Shown here in pieces: positions 8,844 to 18,064 of a stretch of DNA of 64,000 bases. The position numbers and the translations under genes were made by a program. Source of the stretch: JAGWAJ01 sp965215155. Lineage in GTDB: Bacteria; Acidobacteriota; Vicinamibacteria; Vicinamibacterales; UBA8438. The first letter of the stretch is position 1. Each line of letters opens with the position of its first letter. Where the stretch lies: positions 62,001-126,000 of the forward strand of contig CBDCCY010000001.1 of assembly GCA_965215155.1 (NCBI GenBank), in the 5' to 3' direction. A model generated the notes under the pieces. It was not told where the DNA came from. It saw only the letters and a program-made list of their open reading frames with translations, and searched no databases.

Positions 8844-10733
8844 GTGACCTCCGGCTACAACAACGACTTCCGGCCGGTCTTCGACCCCGCCGGGAAGCAC
8901 CTCTACTACTACTCGAACCGGACCCTGGCTCCGGTCTATTCCGATCTCGACGCCACCTGGGTCTATCCGAACGCCACGAACATCGTGGCGGCGACGCTGC
9001 GCGACGACGTGCCGTCCCCCCTCGCGCCTCGCAACGACGAGGAGCCCGTCGCGCCGGGCGACGACGAGGACGAGCCCGGCGAGGGCGAGTCCGGCGAAGA
9101 GGCGGCCGGAGACGCGGACGAGGCGGGGCCCGGGTCGGACGACGAGGACGACGCCGGGCCGGCGCCGCTCGACATCGACGTGGACGGCTTCGAGAGCCGG
9201 GCCGTCATCCTGCCGGTCGAGGCCGGGAACTTCGGCCGCCTGCGGGCGGTCGACGGCAAGGTCGTCTTCCACCGGCGGCCGCACGCCGGCGGCGCCGAAG
9301 ACCAGCCGAGCCCCATCGTCGCCTGGGACCTCGAGGAGCGGGAGGAGCAGACCATCCTGCCCGACGGAGACAGCTACGAGATCTCGGCGGACGGCAAGAA
9401 GCTGCTCGTGTCGAACGAGCGGTCGTGGGCGATCGTCGACGTCGCGCCGGGGCAGACGCTGGACAACCGCCTGGCCACCAACGCGCTGACGATGACGCTC
9501 AACCCGCCGGCCGAGTGGCGGCAGATGTTCGACGAGGTGTGGCGCACCTATCGGGACTACTTCTACGACGACGACCTGCACGGCCTCGACTGGAACGGGC
9601 TGCGGGCGCAGTACGGCGGCCTGCTCGACCAGGCGGTCACGCGCTGGGACGTCAACTTCCTCATCGGCGAGCTCATCGGCGAGGTCAACGCGTCGCACAC
9701 CTACGTCGGCGGGGGCGACACCGAGGCGCCGCGCCGGCGCGGGGTCGGCCTGCTCGGCGTCGACTGGTCGCTGGAGAACGGCGCCTTCCGCATCGCCCGC
9801 ATCGTGCGGGGCGCACCCTGGGACATCGAGGACCGATCTCCCCTCGACGAGCCCGGCGTCGACGTCGACGAAGGGGACTACGTGCTCGCCGTCAACGGGA
9901 ACCCCCTCGACCCGGCGCGCGACCCCTACTCGGCCTTCGAGGGACTGGCGGGCGAGACCGTCCTCCTCACCGTGAACGACCGGCCGACGGACGAGGGCGC
10001 CCGCGAGGTCGTCGTGACGACGCTCACGAGCGAGGCGACGCTCCGCATGCGCGACTGGATCGAGCGGAACCGCCTGCGCGTCGACGAGGCGTCGGGCGGC
10101 CGCATCGGCTACGTGTACGTGCCGAACACGGCCGTCCCCGGCCAGACCGAGCTGGTGCGGCAGTTCAACCACCAGCACAACAAGGACGGGCTGATCATCG
10201 ACGAGCGGTGGAACGGCGGCGGTCAGTTGCCCGATCGCTTCGTCGAGCTGATGAACCGCGAGACCGTCGGCCACATCTACTTCCGGCACGGGGCGGTCGC
10301 GCGCCAGCCAACCATCACCCACCGCGGCCACAAGGCGATGCTGATCAACGGCCAGGCCGGCTCCGGCGGCGACGCGTTCCCGTGGTTCTTCCGCGAGATG
10401 GACGCCGGCGTCCTCGTCGGCGAGCGCACGTGGGGCGGCCTCATCGGCCCCGCCTCGGGACACCAGCTCATCGACGGCGGCTTCTACACGGCGCCGCCCG
10501 GGCGGCTCTACCGCAACGACGGGCAGTGGTTCGCCGAGGGCCACGGCGTCGAGCCGGACATCCCGGTGACGGACCACCCGGGGGAGCTGGCCAAGGGGAA
10601 CGACCCGCAGCTCGACGCCGCGGTCGCGGAGCTCATGCGACGGATCGAGGAGAATCCCCCGGCGCTACCCGCGCCGCCGGGTGATGAGCGCCGGATCGCC
10701 ACGGGTTCGGACGGCGGGGACGGGGACCGCTGA
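8844..10733 (+). CDS. Tricorn-like protease, C-terminal PDZ and S41 catalytic part
   Basis: This 629-codon frame is the direct continuation of the upstream ORF. It begins with the rest of the propeller (VTSGYNNDFRPVFDPAGKHL) and a very acidic insert at about 9035-9185. Then come the C1 helical domain, a PDZ domain with GDYVLAVNGNPLD, and the S41 domain with IIDERWNGGGQLPD and the nucleophile Ser in NGQAGSGGDAFPW. Such proteins are periplasmic or secreted processing peptidases. The whole unbroken protein would be about 1,109 residues. GTG 8844 is only a formal start, as no ribosome site precedes it; expression needs readthrough, reinitiation, or the TAG being a sequence error. Confidence 0.85.
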   Translation: MTSGYNNDFRPVFDPAGKHLYYYSNRTLAPVYSDLDATWVYPNATNIVAATLRDDVPSPLAPRNDEEPVAPGDDEDEPGEGESGEEAAGDADEAGPGSDDEDDAGPAPLDIDVDGFESRAVILPVEAGNFGRLRAVDGKVVFHRRPHAGGAEDQPSPIVAWDLEEREEQTILPDGDSYEISADGKKLLVSNERSWAIVDVAPGQTLDNRLATNALTMTLNPPAEWRQMFDEVWRTYRDYFYDDDLHGLDWNGLRAQYGGLLDQAVTRWDVNFLIGELIGEVNASHTYVGGGDTEAPRRRGVGLLGVDWSLENGAFRIARIVRGAPWDIEDRSPLDEPGVDVDEGDYVLAVNGNPLDPARDPYSAFEGLAGETVLLTVNDRPTDEGAREVVVTTLTSEATLRMRDWIERNRLRVDEASGGRIGYVYVPNTAVPGQTELVRQFNHQHNKDGLIIDERWNGGGQLPDRFVELMNRETVGHIYFRHGAVARQPTITHRGHKAMLINGQAGSGGDAFPWFFREMDAGVLVGERTWGGLIGPASGHQLIDGGFYTAPPGRLYRNDGQWFAEGHGVEPDIPVTDHPGELAKGNDPQLDAAVAELMRRIEENPPALPAPPGDERRIATGSDGGDGDR

Positions 10734-10802
10734 CGTTGCGAGGAGGTCCCCGTGGGCGCTCGCGTTGTGTTACGATTCGCATGACAGTCGGCGGATCCCG
10801 AC

Positions 10803-11048
10803 ATGCGGTCCACGCCCCCGCTGGCGCGGGCCCGGTTCCTCCGCGAGTGGGAGGGACGGTCGCTGGCCGCGCTGCTCGCGTATACGCGCCTCACGATGCC
10901 GGAGGACAACCCGGGCTCCCTCACCGACGCCGAGTACGTCGACGTAATCGCCTACATGCTCTCGGTCAGCCGGATGCCGGCCGGCGACGACGAGCTCCCG
11001 ACCGACGCACGCGAGCTCGCCCGTGTGGCGATCGGGCGGGAACGGTAG
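10803..11048 (+). pseudogene. Cytochrome c C-terminal fragment lacking the heme motif
   Basis: The 81-residue frame reads PPLARARFLREWEGRSLAAL, then MPEDNPGSLTDAEYVDVIAYML. This is the distal half of class I cytochrome c domains found in quinoprotein systems, with the axial Met in the MPEDNPG segment. The CxxCH half that should precede it is absent and no start with a ribosome site is visible. It fits neatly onto the truncated second heme domain of the IS-interrupted cytochrome at 24209-26034, so it may be the missing end of that or a related gene. Confidence 0.7.
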
Positions 11049-11167
11049 GCTCCGCAAGACGTTGCCCGGCTGACGCGGCCGTGCGATGCGGCGGGTGTCG
11101 GGCTTGACTTGGCCTGCCGCCCGGCAGATCCTCACGACGAATCCCCTCGATGTCCAAGGAGCAGGAG

Positions 11168-13078
11168 ATGGTGCTTTCCAGGATGCGTGGCGCGAGTCGA
11201 CCTCGGGCCCGGCTGTTCGCCGCGGCGCTGTGCGCGGCGGTCGTGGTCCTGACCGGGACCGGCATCAAGGCCGAGGTGCCGGGTACCGCGACCCTGTCGG
11301 GCACGGTGACCGCCTCCGAGACGTTCACGGCCGCGCAGGTGTACGCCCGCAACGTCGACCGGGACATGGTCTACATGGTGTACACGAACGGCGGGCGCTA
11401 CCGGGCCGTCGCGCTCTTCCCCGGCACCTACGAGGTGAGCGCCAGCACGAAGCACCTCGAGTCGGATGTCCGGACCATGACGGTGAGCGCCGGCGACGCG
11501 GCCGAAGTCGATCTGACGCTGGGCCCGCTCTCCGGCGACGCGCCTCCGCTCGTCATCCCGGCCGGGCGGACCGCGATGGAGAGCGGCCGGTCCGGCGAGT
11601 TCGAGTACGCCAGCTACGACGAGATCTACCCGCCGGGGCCGGGCCGGGAGGTCGCCGAGCAGGTCTGCATGGCGTGCCACGGCGAGAACTTCTTCCCGAC
11701 GCGGCCGGGCACGGAACGGCAGTGGATGTCGTGGATCGACCACATGGTCGGCAGCACCCTCGGGGAGCAGGACCCGACCCGCTACGCGCAGGGGCTGCTC
11801 TCGTTCCGGGCGTCGACGTTCCGCTTCGGCCGGCAGGACCGGGACGACCTGCTGGCGTACGTCGTCGAGAACTTCGGGCCCGACAGCAAGCGCCGGCGCG
11901 TGGCCATCGAGCAGCAGACGCCGGTCGACGAGGAGGCCCTCGGCAAGGCGATGTACATCGAGTACTACCTGGCCAAGGACGGCCCCGGCGAGGGCGTCAA
12001 CGCCGAGCCGTGGGCCCGCGACCGGGTCGCCCGCTACGGCCAGGACCCGCGCTTCGACGCCGACGGCAACGTCTGGCTGGTGGACCGCGGCGTTCCCCAC
12101 CGGCTGGTCAAGCTCGATCCCCGCACCGGCGAGCAGAAGGAGTACCTCTATCCCGATCCGCGGAACGGCAACCACGAGATCCTGATCGATCGGTCCGGCC
12201 TGATCTGGCTGCCCGAGCACCGCGGCCGCACGGGCGCGGCGGAGAAGCGGCTCCTGGGCTTCAACCCCGAAACGGAGGAGTACGAGCACCTGATTCCGAT
12301 GGACCCCGACGACGTGGTGCGCAATCCGACGAAGTTCATGCAGTCGCTGGCCATGGACTCGAAGGGCAACATCTACGTCGGCTGGATCATGGGCGGGGCG
12401 CTCAGCAAGTGGGACCGCGCCACCGGCGAGGTGTCGGTGTTCCGCATCCCGACCCCGCACGCCATCCCCTACGGGGTGGTGGCCGACCGCAACGACAACA
12501 TCTGGATCGCGCTCTGGAGCGGCGGCAAGATCGTCAAGTTCGACACATCCAACAACTCGTGGACCGAGTTCACCGCGCCCACCTACCCGGGGCACACGCG
12601 GCGGCTGAACGTCGACTCCCAGAACAACATCTGGTGGGGCATCTACTCGGCCGGCAAGCGGCCCGGCAAGCTGGTCAAGCTCGACCAGTCGACGGGCAAG
12701 ATGAGCGAGTTCACCATCCCGCAGCAGAACGCCGAGCCCTACGACGTCGCCGCCGACCCCTGGGACAACATCTGGGCCCCCGACGTCGGCCAGCGGACCG
12801 ACGGCGACTACGGCGCCACGCTCTGGAGGTTCGACCCGCGCACCGAGGAGTTCACGTTCTATCCCAAGCCGCAGCGGCACGCCGACTCGCCCAAGATCCA
12901 GATCACGCGCGACGGCGCCGTCTGGTACTCGCCGCGCGGCAGCCGCGAGGCGCCCGCGTTCGGGGTGCTCTATCCGGACATGGACGAGATCGACGACCTC
13001 GGGGCCTACTACACCTACGGGCCGCCCGGGTATCCGTTCCCGGCCCCGGCTCCCGCCACGTCGTCCGGCGGGAACTGA
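11168..13078 (+). CDS. Secreted carboxypeptidase-regulatory / heme / Vgb-like propeller protein
   Basis: The 636-aa protein has, in order, a signal peptide, a CarboxypepD_reg-like beta-sandwich (LSGTVTASETFTAAQVYARN), a cytochrome c-like heme motif CMACH (about residue 170), and from about residue 270 a six-bladed propeller like virginiamycin B lyase/SMP-30 proteins (FDADGNVWLVDRG, DSKGNIYVGWI, ADRNDNIWIALW). The function is probably a periplasmic redox or lyase role; real Vgb activity is not implied. The ATG at 11168 is favoured because AAGGAG stands six bases upstream, while the ATG at 11150 has no such site. Confidence 0.75.
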   Translation: MVLSRMRGASRPRARLFAAALCAAVVVLTGTGIKAEVPGTATLSGTVTASETFTAAQVYARNVDRDMVYMVYTNGGRYRAVALFPGTYEVSASTKHLESDVRTMTVSAGDAAEVDLTLGPLSGDAPPLVIPAGRTAMESGRSGEFEYASYDEIYPPGPGREVAEQVCMACHGENFFPTRPGTERQWMSWIDHMVGSTLGEQDPTRYAQGLLSFRASTFRFGRQDRDDLLAYVVENFGPDSKRRRVAIEQQTPVDEEALGKAMYIEYYLAKDGPGEGVNAEPWARDRVARYGQDPRFDADGNVWLVDRGVPHRLVKLDPRTGEQKEYLYPDPRNGNHEILIDRSGLIWLPEHRGRTGAAEKRLLGFNPETEEYEHLIPMDPDDVVRNPTKFMQSLAMDSKGNIYVGWIMGGALSKWDRATGEVSVFRIPTPHAIPYGVVADRNDNIWIALWSGGKIVKFDTSNNSWTEFTAPTYPGHTRRLNVDSQNNIWWGIYSAGKRPGKLVKLDQSTGKMSEFTIPQQNAEPYDVAADPWDNIWAPDVGQRTDGDYGATLWRFDPRTEEFTFYPKPQRHADSPKIQITRDGAVWYSPRGSREAPAFGVLYPDMDEIDDLGAYYTYGPPGYPFPAPAPATSSGGN

Positions 13079-13162
13079 GAGGGGACACCGGCGCGGTCGA
13101 GGGGCGTTCGCGGGCAGACCGGGGCGCGTGGCCGGCGGCAGCGATCGGATTGCGATGTCGTC

Positions 13163-14185
13163 ATGAGCGATTCGCAGATCCAGGCGCTGCTGCGGGAGCC
13201 TCTGGTGAAGTGGCCCGAAGCGTCCGCGGTCGCGGTGCGAGAGATCGTCGAATCCGCGCCTGGGGTGGGGGCGGCAGTTCTGTCGGTCGTAGTGGACGCC
13301 GCGAGTCTGGACCGAAGTGACCTCACGGAGCAGGTTATCGAGACGTTGTCGGAAGCCGTCTCCGGCACCTACCCCGCCTGGCTGCCGGAGGCGGAGCACC
13401 TGACCGGGCCGGGTGGCGCCGGGCTGGCGGCGTTGCACGCGATCTGCGAGCGCCTGGCCGGCAGCAGCGATCTGTTCGGTCCGTTCCTCCTCGCTGCCGC
13501 GGAGGCGTCGCTCTGCCGCCGGCCGATCGGAGCGGCGGAGTTCCCGCAGGAGACGGTGGTCCGCCAGGCCCGAAAGCTGATCCTCCGCGCCTACTCGCAC
13601 GGGTGTCTCGTCGTCATGGTCGAGCTGGCCGGCACCTGGAACAGCGCGCAGATCGAGGTCGCCGAAGCGAACGCCCTCTGGCTCGCCGGGCCCGGGGAAC
13701 TGACCGTATGGTTCTTCGGCACGCCGACCGCCAGGTTCACGCGAGTGCCCCGCGCTTCTTTCCGCGACCGCATGCCGGTGGCGGATCCGCCGGCCACGCC
13801 CCGCCCTCCTTACCTGACGCCGCTGCGGGGCCGGCCCAATGCCTTCAGCAGGGCGGAGCAGCACCTCGAGGCCCATCTCGCGAAGTCGCCGTGGGCAACG
13901 GGTCGCGCCTGGAACGACACCTGGTCGCCGGGGATCCTGGCCAACTCCATCCGGGTCGACATCATGTGGGCGCGGGAGAGGTGCGTCGTCGAGCTCGACG
14001 GGCCCGACCACCTGGACACGGACAAGTACGCAGCGGACCGTGCGCGCGATCGCGCGCTGCAACGGGCCGGCTTCCTGGTTCTGCGCTACACGAACGACGA
14101 GGTGCTCGGCGACGTGGCGCGCGTTCTCGACGAGATCGAACGATTCCTGGAGGAACGGCGGCGGCCCCCGGCACGGGAGACGTGA
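13163..14185 (+). CDS. DUF559/Vsr-like PD-(D/E)XK endonuclease-domain protein
   Basis: The 340-aa protein has an N-terminal region of about 220 residues that I do not recognise, and a C-terminal domain of the DUF559/very-short-patch-repair type. The domain shows RVDIMWARERCVVELDG, then HLDTDKYAADRARDRALQRAGFLVLRYTNDEV, which gives the Asp, the Glu-x-Asp pair and the DR/RD helix typical of this nuclease fold. It is the first gene of a tight three-gene set: its TGA is two bases from the ATG of the winged-helix gene. A role in cutting DNA under control of the downstream ATPases is inferred. Start chosen at the first ATG; the ribosome site is weak. Confidence 0.7.
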   Translation: MSDSQIQALLREPLVKWPEASAVAVREIVESAPGVGAAVLSVVVDAASLDRSDLTEQVIETLSEAVSGTYPAWLPEAEHLTGPGGAGLAALHAICERLAGSSDLFGPFLLAAAEASLCRRPIGAAEFPQETVVRQARKLILRAYSHGCLVVMVELAGTWNSAQIEVAEANALWLAGPGELTVWFFGTPTARFTRVPRASFRDRMPVADPPATPRPPYLTPLRGRPNAFSRAEQHLEAHLAKSPWATGRAWNDTWSPGILANSIRVDIMWARERCVVELDGPDHLDTDKYAADRARDRALQRAGFLVLRYTNDEVLGDVARVLDEIERFLEERRRPPARET

Positions 14186-14187
14186 CG

Positions 14188-14814
14188 ATGGCGTATGGAA
14201 TTCCGGAACGCGCGGTGATGATCGCGCTGATGGCCCTGAACAAGGAAACGCCGAACTCGGAGCTGCAGGGTCGCTATGGACTCAGCGTGAGGAAGCCGAC
14301 GCGGGAGAAGCTCAATCGCGATGGCCTCGTCCTGAGCCGCAGGCTGAAAGCCGGAAAGGGCTACGCCCACGAGTTGACGGACGCCGGCTGGGCCTGGGTC
14401 GTCGCCGAGCTCGACGAGAAGGTGCCGGCCCGGGCGGGATCGGCCGGCGGCGCGCTGTACGCGCTCCTCAACGGGTTGAAGGTCGCGCTCGACGCGCGGG
14501 GAATGCTGATCCAGGAACTGTTCGCTGCCACCTCTTCCGCCATGCCGGAACCCTCCGGATCGCTCCGCGATCGTATCCGGGAGGCCTACCGCAACCTTGC
14601 ACCCCGACCGTGGGACTGGGTGGAGTTGCGGGATCTCCGGGCGAGCCTCGGTGATTGGCCGCGCGGTGAGGTGGACGAAGCGCTCATCCGCATGTTCCGC
14701 GCGAAGGAAGTCAATCTCACGCTGCACGAGGACCGCGGCCGGCTCACGCAGGCCGACCGGGACGCGGCGCTTCGGCTCGGCGTGGACGACATGCACCTGA
14801 TCAGCATGGAGTGA
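14188..14814 (+). CDS. Winged-helix DNA-binding protein of the nuclease/ATPase set
   Basis: This 208-aa protein begins with a winged-helix-like fold (PERAVMIALMALNKETPNSEL, then REKLNRDGLVLSRR and HELTDAGWAWV). A second helical domain with wHTH character follows at about residues 130-205 (SLRDRIREAYRNLAPRPWDWVELRDLRASL). GGGAGA precedes the ATG. Its stop codon overlaps the GTG at 14811 in a GTGA arrangement, so it is probably coupled to the ATPase gene. Such proteins often recognise DNA for a partner ATPase, or act as regulators; which applies here is unknown. Confidence 0.65.
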   Translation: MAYGIPERAVMIALMALNKETPNSELQGRYGLSVRKPTREKLNRDGLVLSRRLKAGKGYAHELTDAGWAWVVAELDEKVPARAGSAGGALYALLNGLKVALDARGMLIQELFAATSSAMPEPSGSLRDRIREAYRNLAPRPWDWVELRDLRASLGDWPRGEVDEALIRMFRAKEVNLTLHEDRGRLTQADRDAALRLGVDDMHLISME

Positions 14815-14819
14815 GCGCC

Positions 14820-15932
14820 GTGGAACGAGAGCTGGAAGCACTCGGGCAGGTCGCATTCCGTACTGCGTATGCCGGCAACGACATCTGGCGCGACGATGTC
14901 ATCCACGTCGACGGCATTCATTCCTCGGCGTTCAGCCGGGTGCTGGACACGCTCGCCCGGCTGCGCAGCGGCGCGCGGGTCAACAACATCGTCATCGAGG
15001 GCCGACCGGGGATCGGCAAGTCGCACTTCCTGGGACGCATCCGTCACGCGGTGATCGACCAGGGGCAGATCTTCGTCCTCTTTCAGCCGAGCACCGCGCG
15101 CCAGTTCTGGGACAGCCTGGCGCTGGCCTACGTGGACGCGTTGCATCGCGAAGGCGGCGAGCACGGGACCCAGTTGCGTCGGGTCCTCCACGGACTGGGC
15201 AAGGCGATTGGGCTGCAACGACCGGACATCGAGGACCTGGTGGCGGGGACCTTCAACCTCGCGCACCTGAAGGTCGTGCGCCGGCGCCTGCAGGCGCATC
15301 TCGGTCGCCAGCCCAGGGATCGCACCGCCCTGGACATCGGGCTCGCGCTCATCCTGACCAACAGCGAGGACCTCGCCCACCAGGACGTCGGCTCCAGGGG
15401 CTGGACATAGACGCCGAGGAGGCACGCGCGCATTCCATCCGCGCAAGCCACATTCCGTGCCGCGAGGTCGTCAGCGCGTTCGACCTGCTCATGCACGCCG
15501 CCGGGTATACCACGCTGGTGGCGGTCGATCAGCTCGACGGACTGGTCGCGCTCGGACGGTCTCTGGCCGGGGCCGAGGAACAGTTGCTCCTCGATCAGAT
15601 GGCAACCGGGCTCATGGACCTGGCGGAGGACGTGCAGCACTCGCTGATCGTAGTGTCGTGCCTGACCGAGAGCTGGAAGCTGATCCGTGAGCAGGCCGTG
15701 GCGTCCGCGCACGCCCGGTATCCGAGCGAGGTACAGCTCCGCACCATCCCCTCCGCGGAGGTTGGGGAGGCGCTCATCGCCGCCTACCTCCGGGCCGCCT
15801 ACACCAGCGCCGGCTTCACCCCGGAGTATGCGACCTGGCCGGTGCGGCCCACCGCGTTCGCCGACGCGGACCTGTACTCGCCGCGAAGCCTGATCAACAT
15901 CGTTCAGGACCCACTGTGCGCGCTGTCGGGAG
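14820..15932 (+). pseudogene. AAA ATPase part of a large AAA-HerA protein, broken by two indels
   Basis: The first segment (14820-15395) reads from a GTG preceded by GGAG at eight bases; the GTG at 14811 is an alternative. It contains a Walker A motif EGRPGIGKSHFLG (near 15000-15030). A one-base loss near 15385-15395 moves the frame, and the second segment runs through LQGLDIDAEEARAHSI, Walker B TTLVAVDQLDGL (15509-15541) and SPRSLINIVQD (about 15885-15910). One extra C at about 15909-15913 then returns the first frame, giving HCARCRENGRVTELKQLPKQ, which runs without a stop into the HerA part. The two indels cancel, so the intended product is about 1,068 residues. It could be a real pseudogene or two base-calling errors. 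Confidence 0.65.
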
Positions 15933-16013
15933 AACGGTCGCGTCACCGAGCTGAAGCAGCTACCGAAGCAGTCCGAAGGACCGGAGCCAGGGACGCACGA
16001 AGGCCGGCAGGGT

Positions 16014-18026
16014 GTGGACCGTACGACAACCGACCCGCCGCCTGACCCCGATCTCGATCGGCGGTTCAGCGAGTTGGTTCGCGAGGCGGACGTCGCTGAC
16101 GCCCTCGACGAGAAGAGCGTGGACGGCAGCCTGCCCGCGCTGCTGCGCGCCGGCCTGACCGCGTTTGCGAAGGAGAACGCCGAGGCGGACGGCTACTCGG
16201 TGGATCCGCCACTGGGGAGAAACCCCTCGCTGCATGCTCGCCTGCGGCAGATAGTGGACGTGGACACGGATGACGAAGTGCACTGGTCGTTCCGAGCCGT
16301 CCTGAACGACAACGCGGTGGCGGCACTGCACAGGCTGCGGGCGGCCATGACAGCGTCGGGGCTGGAGCTCCCGGGTGAGCGGAGGCGTCTCTACATCCTG
16401 CGCAATGCGACATGGTCCCGGGGCCCCAGGACACAGCAGGCGCTCGACGGGCTCAAGGCGCACGGCGGCACCGTGGTAAGTCTGCCGGAGGATGACCTCA
16501 AGGTGTTCCGGGCCTTGCGGCAGCTTCTCGACGAGCAGCCCGAGGGGCTGGCCACGTGGCTCCGGGCGCGTCGTCACGCGAGCGAAACAGCGCTGCTCGC
16601 GCCCTTGTGTCCGGACTCCGCGAAGGACGCCGCACCGTCCGCTGACACCGCACCACCCGGGGATGTCGCACCGCCCAACGCCGCTCCATCCTCCGGAGCT
16701 GCTTCGCCATCCGGCGCTGCCGTACCTTCCGACGCCGCTCCACCGTCCAGCGCCGCAACACCGCCCAAGGGCAGTGCTGCTTACGAGGAGGCCGACGAGG
16801 ACTCCATCCCGATCGGCGTCGCGGAAGGCACGGGTCGACCGGTAGCCTTGCCCCTCGAGGACCTGCGGCGCCACGCGGTGATCTTCGCCGGCTCCGGCTC
16901 CGGCAAGACCGTTCTCATCCGCCGGCTCATCGAGGAGTGCGCGCTACGAGGCGTCTCGACCATCGTCCTCGATCCGAACAACGACCTCGCGCGACTCGCG
17001 CTGCCCTGGCCCGAACCTCCTGCGGGCTGGATCGACGGAGACGCGGAGAAGGCGGCAACCTACCTTCGCGACACCGAGGTCGTCGTGTGGACGCCGCGCC
17101 TGACGACGGGGCGCCCGCTCTCGTTCGCACCGCTGGCCGGGCTGCGCGACGTGGCGGATGACCCCGACGAGTTCGAGATCGCGCTCGACAGCGCCGTCGC
17201 GTCGCTCGTTCCGCGCTCGGGCCTGCCCACGTCCGGCGCACGGCTCAGCCAGGGCCGAGCCGTGCTGAAGGAGGCTCTGGCGGCCTACGTGCGGGGGGGC
17301 GGCGCGGACCTCCCGGGCTTCCTCGGCTACCTGTCGACATTGCCGGCAGGTGTCAGTCAGCTCGCGAGCGGCACAAAGCTCGCGGCGGACGTCGCGCAGA
17401 CGCTGCTCGCCGAGACCGTGAACGACCCCATGCTGGGCGGAGCCGGCGAGGCCGTCGATCCGTCGGTCCTGCTCCAGGCGGCGCGCGGCAAGCGGGCCCG
17501 CATCTCGGTGATCAGTCTCGTCGGGCTGCCGAACGACGAGCAGCGGCAGCACTTCGTCAATCAACTGCAGATGGCGCTCTTCGCCTGGGTCAAGCAGCAC
17601 CCGGCCGGCGACCGGCCGCTGGGCGGCCTGTTCGTCATGGACGAAGCGCAGACCTTCGCGCCTTCAGGGGGCCGGACAGCCACCACGGACAGCACGCTCG
17701 CTCTTGCCTCCCAGGCCCGGAAGTACGGCCTCGGCCTGGTCTTCGCCACGCAGGCGCCGAAGGGGCTCCACAACCGCATTCCGGGCAACGCGACGACGCA
17801 GTTCTTCGGCCTGCTCAACGCGCCCGCGCAGATTGCGGCCGCTCAGGAAATGGCCGCGCAGAAGGGCGGCGACGCGCGGGGCATCGCTCGCCTGCGGCCC
17901 GGGGAGTTCTTTGCGGCCAGCGATGCAGTGGCGTTCCAGCGGGTGCGCAGCCCAATGTGCCTGAGCCACCATCCGCGGAGCCCGCTGACGCAGGAAGAGG
18001 TCCTCGAGCTGGCGCGCGTCCCATAG
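16014..18026 (+). CDS. HerA/DUF87-like ATPase (C-terminal part of the AAA-HerA gene)
   Basis: From GTG 16014 the frame encodes 670 residues, but it is open further back to about 15912 and probably is the continuation of the upstream ATPase. After a linker rich in Pro, Ala and Ser (about 16610-16780) comes a HerA/VirB4-type ATPase: HAVIFAGSGSGKTVLIRRL (Walker A, 16888-16911), STIVLDPNNDLARL, LGGLFVMDEAQTFAP (Walker B) and GLVFATQAPKGLHNRIPGN (sensor region). HerA-like motors are hexameric DNA translocases, and many are partners of nucleases in anti-phage systems. Context (DUF559 nuclease, wHTH protein, toxin-antitoxin genes downstream) supports a DNA-restriction or repair role; the exact system is not one I can name. 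Confidence 0.8.
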   Translation: MDRTTTDPPPDPDLDRRFSELVREADVADALDEKSVDGSLPALLRAGLTAFAKENAEADGYSVDPPLGRNPSLHARLRQIVDVDTDDEVHWSFRAVLNDNAVAALHRLRAAMTASGLELPGERRRLYILRNATWSRGPRTQQALDGLKAHGGTVVSLPEDDLKVFRALRQLLDEQPEGLATWLRARRHASETALLAPLCPDSAKDAAPSADTAPPGDVAPPNAAPSSGAASPSGAAVPSDAAPPSSAATPPKGSAAYEEADEDSIPIGVAEGTGRPVALPLEDLRRHAVIFAGSGSGKTVLIRRLIEECALRGVSTIVLDPNNDLARLALPWPEPPAGWIDGDAEKAATYLRDTEVVVWTPRLTTGRPLSFAPLAGLRDVADDPDEFEIALDSAVASLVPRSGLPTSGARLSQGRAVLKEALAAYVRGGGADLPGFLGYLSTLPAGVSQLASGTKLAADVAQTLLAETVNDPMLGGAGEAVDPSVLLQAARGKRARISVISLVGLPNDEQRQHFVNQLQMALFAWVKQHPAGDRPLGGLFVMDEAQTFAPSGGRTATTDSTLALASQARKYGLGLVFATQAPKGLHNRIPGNATTQFFGLLNAPAQIAAAQEMAAQKGGDARGIARLRPGEFFAASDAVAFQRVRSPMCLSHHPRSPLTQEEVLELARVP

Positions 18027-18064
18027 CGGGTTGCGCTGCCGCAGGAGTCGACGGATGATGTGAC

